DNA of 36,833 nucleotides from SIG587 sp045649505 (GTDB taxonomy: Bacteria > Bacillota > Clostridia > Oscillospirales > Acutalibacteraceae), in the NCBI GenBank assembly GCA_045649505.1, contig JAZRQA010000013.1:1-36833 (forward strand), given 5' to 3'. How positions within the stretch are numbered: the stretch's first letter is position 1; every line of letters begins with the position of its first letter. Below are positions 30,897 through 36,833 of the stretch, one piece after another. The notes under the pieces are model-generated. The model made no database searches. It had not been told where the DNA came from and was given only the letters and a program-made list of their open reading frames with translations. The position numbers and the translations under genes were made by a program.

Positions 30897-30925
30897 TTGC
30901 AAAAAGAGTGATTTTTGTTTATAAT
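30897..30925 (+). promoter_or_regulatory. TRAP transporter promoter
   Basis: TTGCAA (30897-30902), 17 bases, TATAAT (30920-30925). It leaves a leader of about 40 bases with an AAGGAGG ribosome site. Confidence 0.78.
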
Positions 30926-30971
30926 ATAAAGGAATACTTTTTGGATTAACCAAAAACAAGGAGGATATTTT

Positions 30972-31931
30972 ATGAAACGCATTTTATCAGTATTATTAGT
31001 GCTGGCGGTTGTGTTCTCGCTGGCAGCCTGTGGTGCAGGAAGTTCAACTATGACTATGGGCACAGGTAGTCCGACTGGTACATATTACGCCTACGGCGGT
31101 GTTCTCGGTCAGTACATAACTAACAACACCGACACTACAGTTACACCTGTTTCCACAGGCGGTTCTAAGGACAACATTCAGGGTATTGACGTTGGCGACT
31201 ATCAGTTAGGTACCGTTCAGTCTGACGTTATGCACTATGCTTGGGCAGGTACCCGTTCTTTTGAGGAAGAGGGCAAAATTGATTCCTTCCGTACAGTTGC
31301 AGGTCTTTATGCCGAGGCTGTTCAGCTTATCACAACCAACCCTAACATCAATTCTGTAGCCGATTTAAAGGGCAAGAAGGTATCTATCGGTGCCGCAGGC
31401 TCAGGCGTTTACTTTAATGCCGTTGATATTCTGGGCGCAGCAAATCTTACCCTTGATGATATTGATGAACAGTTCCTTAATTTCGACCAGAGTGCCGATT
31501 CTCTTAAGGACGGTAAGGTTGATGCCGCATTTATCGTTGCAGGCGCTCCCACACCCGCAGTTACAGAGCTTTGTATGACAAATGCTAACGCTAAAATAGT
31601 TCCTATTGACGGTGATATTGCTCAAAAGCTTATGCAGGATAACACCTTCTACTCGGTTTACAAGATTCCTGCCGAAACCTACAAAAATCAGACAGAGGAA
31701 ATCTCAACCGTCACCGTTAAGGCTACCTTAATTGTTTCGGCTTCTGCAGATGAGACTGCTGTTTACGAATTAACTAAAGCAATTTTTGACAATATAGATG
31801 CCATTAAGGCAGAACACAATAAGGGCGCAGAGTTATCTTTTGAGAACGCAACTCAGGGACTTACCGTTCCTTTCCACGCAGGCGCCGCTAAGTACTTTAA
31901 AGAAAAAGGAATTGAAGTAGCAGTTCAGTAA
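30972..31931 (+). CDS. TRAP transporter solute-binding lipoprotein, TAXI family
   Basis: 319 residues. Signal peptide II is KRILSVLLVLAVVFSLAAC, with the lipid-modified Cys at 20. The mature protein begins GAGSSTMTMGTGSPTGTYYA, the TAXI ligand-site start. It continues with STGGSKDNIQGIDVGDYQLG, then VADLKGKKVSIGAAGSGVYFNA and DAAFIVAGAPTPAV. It captures a small carboxylate outside the membrane and passes it to the permease encoded 81 bases downstream. The ligand cannot be read from sequence. Hairpin-free DNA lies between the two genes, so they are probably one transcript. Confidence 0.93.
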   Translation: MKRILSVLLVLAVVFSLAACGAGSSTMTMGTGSPTGTYYAYGGVLGQYITNNTDTTVTPVSTGGSKDNIQGIDVGDYQLGTVQSDVMHYAWAGTRSFEEEGKIDSFRTVAGLYAEAVQLITTNPNINSVADLKGKKVSIGAAGSGVYFNAVDILGAANLTLDDIDEQFLNFDQSADSLKDGKVDAAFIVAGAPTPAVTELCMTNANAKIVPIDGDIAQKLMQDNTFYSVYKIPAETYKNQTEEISTVTVKATLIVSASADETAVYELTKAIFDNIDAIKAEHNKGAELSFENATQGLTVPFHAGAAKYFKEKGIEVAVQ

Positions 31932-32012
31932 TTAAACTAAATTTTTAGTTCACAAATAGCTGCGACAAAACAGTCGCAGTTATTTTTTTGATTTAGGAAA
32001 GGAGAATGTGAA

Positions 32013-33968
32013 TTGTCTTTTTTCAAAAAGAAGACAGCGGCACCCGAGGAGCCAATGGATTTAGATGCCGTTATGAAAAAGTTCGACAGAGAGTCGAACA
32101 CAAGAGTCTGGGAAGGCACGCCTAAAATAATTGTTAACTGCATTCTTGCCGCCTTTTCCCTATTTTGCATTTATGTGACCTTTTTTGCAACTTGGCCGCA
32201 GGAAGTAGTGCTTTCAAGCTTTGTTGGATGCATTGTTTTCATAGGTTATTTGCTTTATCCCGTGAAAAAGGGTCCACAGAAGGTTAATTACATTCCTTGG
32301 TATGATATTATCTTAATGGTTTTAGGAACTGCATCATTTTTTTATTATACCTTTAATGCTATAAATATTATAAATCAGGGCAGAAATTTCGAAACCTATC
32401 AGATAATTATAGGTGCTATCGGTATTATATGCCTGTTTGAACTGTGCCGCAGATGTGTAGGTCTGCCTATTCTCTGCGTAGCGGGAGCATTTATTTTTTA
32501 CGCGCTCATCTGGGGACTTAAAAATCCCGATTTTATGAGAAGAGTTTCAACCCTTATAAGTCAGCTTTTCTATACTACTACCTCGGGTATTCTCTCAACC
32601 CCTATAAACACCTGCTCCAAGTTTATAGCAATATTTATAATTTTCGGTGCTTTTTTGGAGCGCACGGGAATTGCAGATTTCTTTATAAGAATATCCAACT
32701 CTATTGTTGGCGGATTTTCGGGCGGTCCCGCAAAGGTTGCGGTTGTTGCCTCGGCTCTTGAGGGTATGGTTTCAGGCTCCTCCGTTGCCAACACCGTTGG
32801 TTCGGGCTCGGTCACTATTCCGCTTATGAAAAAGACAGGCTACAAACCAGAATTTGCTGCCGCCGCTGAGTCCTCAGCCTCTACAGGCGGACAAATTATG
32901 CCCCCTATTATGGGCGCTGCAGCATTCCTTATGGCAGAGAATATCGGTGTGCCCTACAGTAATCTTGTGGTGCGCGCAATTCTGCCCGCAATGCTTTATT
33001 TCTTAGGCGTTTTTATTGCCGTACATTTAGAAGCCAAAAAAGAGGGACTCAGGGGTCTTACTAAAGAAGAGTTACCCAGATTTCTACCGCTTTTAAAGCA
33101 GAGCTATCTGCTTTTACCCTTAATTATACTTATTGCGCTTGTAAGCTCAGGTTCACGTTCAATAGCCTATGCTGCAGCTATCGCTATTATTGCAACCATT
33201 ATTGTCGGTTTATTCAATAAGGAAAACCCAATTACGCCTATGCGCATTTTTGAGGCTCTTGCGGCAGGCGGTCAGGGTATGATTACCGTTGCCGTTGCCT
33301 GTGGTGTTGCAGGAATTATTGCAGGAACCATTACCTTAACAGGCCTTGCTAATATTATTATTAACGGCATTGTGGCAATCGCAGGTAATCAGGTTATTAT
33401 TGCTTTATTCCTCACTATGCTTTGCTGTATAGTGCTTGGTATGGGCGTGCCCACCACGGCAAACTACTGCATTATGGCGGCAACCTGCGCGCCTATACTT
33501 ATAAAGATGGGTGTGCCCGACCTTGCTGCCCACTTCTTTGTATTCTATTTTGGTATTGTTGCGGATTTAACTCCACCTGTTGCTCTTGCGGCATACGCAG
33601 GCGCGGCTATTGCTCAGGCAAACCCGATGAAAACGGCATTTACTGCAACAAAGCTTGCTATAGGCGCATTTATAGTACCGTATGTGTTCGCCCTTAATCC
33701 TGCAATGCTCTTTATTGATACCACTGCTGTAGAGGTTATCCTTATTTGCATTACCTCTATTATAGGAATATTCGGGGTTTCGGCTTCGCTAGAGGGTTAT
33801 TTATTGAAACATATGAAGTGGTACGAAAGGTTAGTAAGCGCCGTAGGCGGCCTACTTCTTATCTATCCAGGGCTTGTTACCGATGTTATAGGTCTTACCC
33901 TTGTAGGTTTTGTTCTTGTTTGTCAGCTTATTGATAAAAGAAAAGCAGTTGATTTTTCAGCAATATAA
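32013..33968 (+). CDS. TRAP transporter permease, fused 4TM/12TM (DctQM-type)
   Basis: 651 residues with about 16-18 hydrophobic segments. A DctQ-like small subunit forms roughly the first 200 residues and a DctM-like large subunit the rest, the usual form paired with TAXI proteins. The permease motif SASTGGQIMPPIMGAAAFLMAE lies near 290-311, and GMGVPTTANYCIMAA repeats the pattern in the second half. It imports substrate with an ion gradient. The start is TTG 32013, eight bases after GGAG, with no nearby ATG. An acidic N-terminal segment (about 10-33) is cytoplasmic. Confidence 0.93.
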   Translation: MSFFKKKTAAPEEPMDLDAVMKKFDRESNTRVWEGTPKIIVNCILAAFSLFCIYVTFFATWPQEVVLSSFVGCIVFIGYLLYPVKKGPQKVNYIPWYDIILMVLGTASFFYYTFNAINIINQGRNFETYQIIIGAIGIICLFELCRRCVGLPILCVAGAFIFYALIWGLKNPDFMRRVSTLISQLFYTTTSGILSTPINTCSKFIAIFIIFGAFLERTGIADFFIRISNSIVGGFSGGPAKVAVVASALEGMVSGSSVANTVGSGSVTIPLMKKTGYKPEFAAAAESSASTGGQIMPPIMGAAAFLMAENIGVPYSNLVVRAILPAMLYFLGVFIAVHLEAKKEGLRGLTKEELPRFLPLLKQSYLLLPLIILIALVSSGSRSIAYAAAIAIIATIIVGLFNKENPITPMRIFEALAAGGQGMITVAVACGVAGIIAGTITLTGLANIIINGIVAIAGNQVIIALFLTMLCCIVLGMGVPTTANYCIMAATCAPILIKMGVPDLAAHFFVFYFGIVADLTPPVALAAYAGAAIAQANPMKTAFTATKLAIGAFIVPYVFALNPAMLFIDTTAVEVILICITSIIGIFGVSASLEGYLLKHMKWYERLVSAVGGLLLIYPGLVTDVIGLTLVGFVLVCQLIDKRKAVDFSAI

Positions 33969-33975
33969 TATATGA

Positions 33976-34015
33976 GCATTAAAACGGTAGTTCATTTTGG
34001 ACTGCCGTTTTAATA
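33976..34015 (+). terminator. Terminator after the TRAP permease
   Basis: AAAACGGTAGT pairs with ACTGCCGTTTT (11 bases, one T-G) across a 9-base loop and is followed by TAATATTTAT. Confidence 0.75.
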
Positions 34016-34020
34016 TTTAT

Positions 34021-34210
34021 AATGAATATAGGTTGGTGAAAAAGCGCACTTGCGCTTTTTCACGGACAAATCTCTAATTTGTCCGTGAAATTATAAAAAT
34101 AATTTCACCTATTTCATTGCAATGATGTCGGCGTAAATAATCAAGGATTATTTACATAAAACCGCTATGTGTAGCGGTTTTTCGAAAAGCTTTATTTGAA
34201 AGCTTTTCGA
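34021..34210. repeat. Second hairpin array with GTGAAA/TTTCAC words
   Basis: Five or six perfect hairpins stand in a row. They are GTGAAAAAGCGC/GCGCTTTTTCAC (34036-34063), a CGGACAAAT/ATTTGTCCG stem (34063-34085) extendable to 14 bases, GTGAAATTAT/ATAATTTCAC (34085-34108), GTAAATAATC/GATTATTTAC (34133-34155), AAAACCGCTA/TAGCGGTTTT (34158-34181) and TCGAAAAGCTTT/AAAGCTTTTCGA (34182-34210). The outer words AATGAATATAGG and CCTATTTCATT are near-inverted copies. Neighbouring stems share the TTTCAC and GTGAAA arms, so alternative pairings exist. No frame of note. Confidence 0.75.
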
Positions 34211-34223
34211 CTACCGATTATCA

Positions 34224-34754
34224 TTATCTTGAGCGGCGTGATTCACCGCGTTTTTCAATAAATGTGGCGATATAGTAAAATGGAACAATAAAAACAGCGG
34301 TATAAAAGGCAGAGGGCAACGAAAACGAGAACAGATAATACTGCTGTCCTTCAATACCGGGTATTAAAAACATAAACAACCATTTAAGCACAAAATATCC
34401 AAAGGCGGATATCACACCCAGCACAATTATTGCCGAAATGTTGCGATTAAAATAATGGGTAATGAGCAAGCCGCAAACAAGCACAATAAGAGATAGAGCC
34501 ACAGTATTAAAGCTTACTGTTGCCGCAGCAACGGTATCCATAAACATACCGTAAAGGAAAGCCATAATAACCCCACGCCATAATCCCGAATAAATGGTTA
34601 TCACTACAATAAACGGTATGGCAGGAATAGGGTTTGCGTTAGCGATTTTAATTGAAAACAAATCACTGTAATGCAGTATTGCAAATAGAAAAAGGATAAC
34701 CGACTGCAACGTCAGATTAACGGCGCGACGGTTACGCGCGGCAGCATCAATCAT
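34224..34754 (-). CDS. mreD: Rod shape-determining protein MreD
   Basis: 176 residues (ATG 34754; TTG 34757 is one codon longer). It is an integral membrane protein of the elongation complex. About five or six hydrophobic segments are visible. The family pattern includes IPFIVVITIYSGLWRGVIMAFLYGMFMDTVA (about 48-78), with the conserved G-x3-G and D. It overlaps mreC by about 8 bases and ends the mreBCD operon, with the hairpin array at 34158-34210 directly after it, in which AAAACCGC/GCGGTTTT could serve as its terminator. Confidence 0.88.
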   Translation of the reverse strand: MIDAAARNRRAVNLTLQSVILFLFAILHYSDLFSIKIANANPIPAIPFIVVITIYSGLWRGVIMAFLYGMFMDTVAAATVSFNTVALSLIVLVCGLLITHYFNRNISAIIVLGVISAFGYFVLKWLFMFLIPGIEGQQYYLFSFSLPSAFYTAVFIVPFYYIATFIEKRGESRRSR

Positions 34755-35607
34755 CAATGCCCACCGCCTTTGAGCCTTGTCCGGGGAAATAAGTTATAAC
34801 CATTACGCTACGCATATTTTTAAGGTCTGCAAATGGTTTTACCGCGGCAAAAAGTGAGTTTGTATAGGCATCGTTGCTTATAGAGGCTATCTCGCCTATA
34901 AGCAAGCCCTCAGGGAAAACACCCTCACCCGATGTTATGACATAGTCGCCAACCGCTACCTTGCCTGTGCGTACAAGATTGCCCAAACGGCAAAGCCCCT
35001 CTTCGGCTAACTGCACAGTTCCCGAAATAACGCCCGAGTCGCCCGTTCGACTATCCAACGCGCCTGCCTGAAGTCGGGCACTGAGCACCGTTGTTACCTT
35101 GCAGGTGGACAGTCCTACCTCGGTGACATAGCCAACAAGCCCTTCATCGGTTATAACGGGGTCATATTGGGCTATACCTGCAAGACTGCCCTTGTTTATA
35201 ACAAATCCGCCGAACACATCGTCGGTATCACGGGCAATAACATCGGCGCTTGTCATCTGAAGTTCAGGGTTTTCATCCTTTAACTCAAGGTAGTTTTTGT
35301 AAAATTCATTTTCCTTTTTTACAGTGTCATAATCGGTAAGCTGTTCCTTGAGCTCGGCTATTTCCTTTTTTAGCTCGTTGTTTTCAAGTATCGCCTTTTC
35401 GTTGCTTTGAAAACGCTTTGATGCATCCTTAAAAAATACCGAGATGTCGGTAGCTATCTCCTCAAAGGGCGCGGTGACCGCCGCCAGCAGTCCCGACTGG
35501 GGAGAAAGCAGTCCTCCTATTATGCTTGCAACAAGAGAAAGCGCCGCAATGACTGCCGCTATGCTAAGGAGAATTTTAAATTGTCGGCTGCGAAAGAAAA
35601 AACGCAT
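34747..35607 (-). CDS. mreC: Rod shape-determining protein MreC
   Basis: 286 residues. One N-terminal membrane helix (about 11-31, ILLSIAAVIAALSLVASIIG), a coiled coil rich in E, K and L (about 60-100), then the beta-rich periplasm-side domain with GSLAGIAQYDPVITDEGLVGYVTEVG and a second repeat ending VKPFADLKNMRSVMVITY. It links MreB filaments to the wall synthases. ATG 35607; 21 bases after mreB. Proportions are normal for the family. Confidence 0.93.
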   Translation of the reverse strand: MRFFFRSRQFKILLSIAAVIAALSLVASIIGGLLSPQSGLLAAVTAPFEEIATDISVFFKDASKRFQSNEKAILENNELKKEIAELKEQLTDYDTVKKENEFYKNYLELKDENPELQMTSADVIARDTDDVFGGFVINKGSLAGIAQYDPVITDEGLVGYVTEVGLSTCKVTTVLSARLQAGALDSRTGDSGVISGTVQLAEEGLCRLGNLVRTGKVAVGDYVITSGEGVFPEGLLIGEIASISNDAYTNSLFAAVKPFADLKNMRSVMVITYFPGQGSKAVGIDD

Positions 35608-35628
35608 AATTTTGTCCTCTTTTTCTTT

Positions 35629-36648
35629 TTAGCGGAATCTTTTGCCTCTGCGGAAAACATAGGTGTCAAAGCCACCGCCGCCGTCAAGGCGTTTAGCGGT
35701 ACCAAGAACTACACAGTCAAGGGGATTTGCCGCAACGCTTACGGGCATTCGAGTCTCTGTGCTTATAAGCTCGGCAAGCCCTCGCAGCAGCGCGCCGCCG
35801 CCCGTAAGGGTAATGCCTCGGTCAATAATGTCGGCTGCAAGCTCAGGCGGTGTCTTTTCGAGGGTAAGTCGAATGTTATCTATTATCTGGGAAATAGTAT
35901 CAGCCATAGCATCTCGCACTTCGGCTGAAGTAATAACAATGTTTTTGGGCAAACCGTCAACCAAATTTCGTCCCTTAATCTCAAGGCTTGTCTCATCTTC
36001 ATAGGGCAGAGCAGAGCCAATTTCAATCTTTATCTGTTCTGCGGTGCGTTCGCCGATAAGAAGGCTGTGCTTTTTGCGCACGTAGTTTATAATGGCCTCA
36101 TCAAGGTCATCACCTGCAATACGAACACTCTGGGCGGTAACAATATCACCAAGTGAAATAACGGCAACCTCGCTTGTACCGCCGCCGATATCAACAACCA
36201 TATGTCCTGCGGCGTCCTGTACGGGAAGTCCCGCGCCTACAGCCGCAGCCATAGGCTCCTCAACAAGGTCGATATCTACGGCACCTGCCTGCTTAGCGGC
36301 ATCGTAAACGGCGCGACTTTCAACCTCGGTAACGCCTGCAGGTATGCAGATAACAACGCGAACACGCGAAAAAAGCGAGCCACGCAGAGCCTGTCGTATA
36401 AATCTTTTAAGCATAGCAGCGGTAACATCAAAGTCAGCAATAACGCCGTCCTTTAAGGGGCGCACTGCTACAATGGAGCCAGGCGTTCTACCTATCATCT
36501 CCTTAGCCTCTGTTCCGACTGCGCGCACCGCGTCAGAACGAATATCGTAAGCCACTACCGAGGGCTCACGCATTATTATGCCTTTTCCTTTAACGCAAAC
36601 AAGGGTGTTGGCTGTGCCAAGGTCGATACCTATATCTCTTGTAAACAT
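35629..36648 (-). CDS. mreB: Rod shape-determining protein MreB (actin-like)
   Basis: 339 residues. It polymerises under the membrane and positions wall synthesis. Actin-fold marks are the phosphate-1 loop DIGIDLGTANTLV (5-17), VRPLKDGVIADFDV, EEPMAAAVGAGLPV, phosphate-2 DIGGGTSEVAVISL, and adenosine motif LTGGGALLRGLAELI. An extra GGGGFDTYVFRRGKRFR tail ends the protein. ATG 36648 follows GAGGAG. A TATAAT at 36685-36690 may be its -10 box; the -35 is unclear. Confidence 0.95.
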   Translation of the reverse strand: MFTRDIGIDLGTANTLVCVKGKGIIMREPSVVAYDIRSDAVRAVGTEAKEMIGRTPGSIVAVRPLKDGVIADFDVTAAMLKRFIRQALRGSLFSRVRVVICIPAGVTEVESRAVYDAAKQAGAVDIDLVEEPMAAAVGAGLPVQDAAGHMVVDIGGGTSEVAVISLGDIVTAQSVRIAGDDLDEAIINYVRKKHSLLIGERTAEQIKIEIGSALPYEDETSLEIKGRNLVDGLPKNIVITSAEVRDAMADTISQIIDNIRLTLEKTPPELAADIIDRGITLTGGGALLRGLAELISTETRMPVSVAANPLDCVVLGTAKRLDGGGGFDTYVFRRGKRFR

Positions 36649-36833
36649 AAATAAATTATCTCCTCAAAAAATCTAATCTAATATATTATAATACATTTTT
36701 TGCCCGATGTATAGTGAAAAATTATTTTTTGGGTACAATAAAATTGATTTTTCTGCTAATATTGGTTATTTGCCCTGCCTGAACAGGGGTTTACAACAAG
36801 TAATATTCGTTTTTGGGACATACTCAGTATCCT
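36649..36833. other. mreB upstream region to window end
   Basis: 185 AT-rich bases. A minus-strand TATAAT (36685-36690) is the likely mreB -10 box. A short CCCTG/CAGGG hairpin lies at 36773-36788. No gene or RNA is recognisable. The upstream neighbour of mreB is outside the window. Confidence 0.5.

Overview
The window looks like a metagenomic or draft-assembly contig from an endospore-forming Bacillota, most likely a gut-type clostridium in or near the Oscillospirales. The case rests on a complete spoIIAA-spoIIAB-sigF operon, an SRP RNA-dnaX-ybaB-recR block, luxS, a FeoA-FeoB fusion, a second and divergent type II topoisomerase pair, strong AGGAGG-type ribosome sites, consensus sigma-A promoters and frequent TTG/GTG starts. 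The genus cannot be fixed from sequence reading alone.

Layout. 1-694: 5' end of a 16S rRNA gene (minus strand) with its leader and promoter; the 16S part carries an odd 177-base duplication plus a self-folding insert at the window edge. 778-3517: the spoIIA operon and folC, minus strand. 3580-3747: a tiny plus-strand gene with its own terminator. 3746-10977: valS and a parC-like/parE-like pair, minus strand, with a structured plus-strand RNA candidate between valS and the topoisomerase. 11114-12399: a GT4 glycosyltransferase unit. 12421-13377: tRNA-Ala with a structured trailer, and deoD. 13474-17452: a plus-strand block holding a barrel-less amidohydrolase remnant, birA, bioY and feoAB. 17451-21432: a five-gene minus-strand operon (NUDIX hydrolase, two zinc-finger membrane paralogues, galU, a yjjG-type phosphatase). 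21475-25428: SRP RNA, dnaX, ybaB, recR, a DUF896 gene and a D-2-hydroxyacid dehydrogenase. 25494-28095: luxS and ligA, minus strand. 28104-29265: dut and trmB. 29284-30184: a tRNA(CAT), a broken tRNA-Trp copy, an intact tRNA-Trp and about 460 bases dense in inverted repeats. 30185-33968: a small membrane protein, a YbjQ-family protein, and a TAXI-type TRAP transporter (binding lipoprotein plus fused permease). 33976-34210: a second hairpin array. 34224-36648: mreBCD, minus strand; the remaining 185 bases are mreB upstream DNA.

Most genes are housekeeping: replication and repair (dnaX, recR, ligA, dut, topoisomerase), translation (valS, tRNAs, trmB, SRP RNA), envelope (mreBCD, galU, glycosyltransferase), cofactor and metal supply (folC, birA-bioY, feoAB), nucleosides (deoD) and sporulation. 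The unusual material lies between genes. Two loci (29749-29934 and 34021-34210) consist of short perfect hairpins spaced by TGAAAT/ATTTCA-like words. A tRNA-Trp gene is partly duplicated and joined to a GC-rich structured insert (29440-29720). A plus-strand structured transcript candidate sits at 6494-6592. The 16S end may be either a real insertion or an assembly loop.
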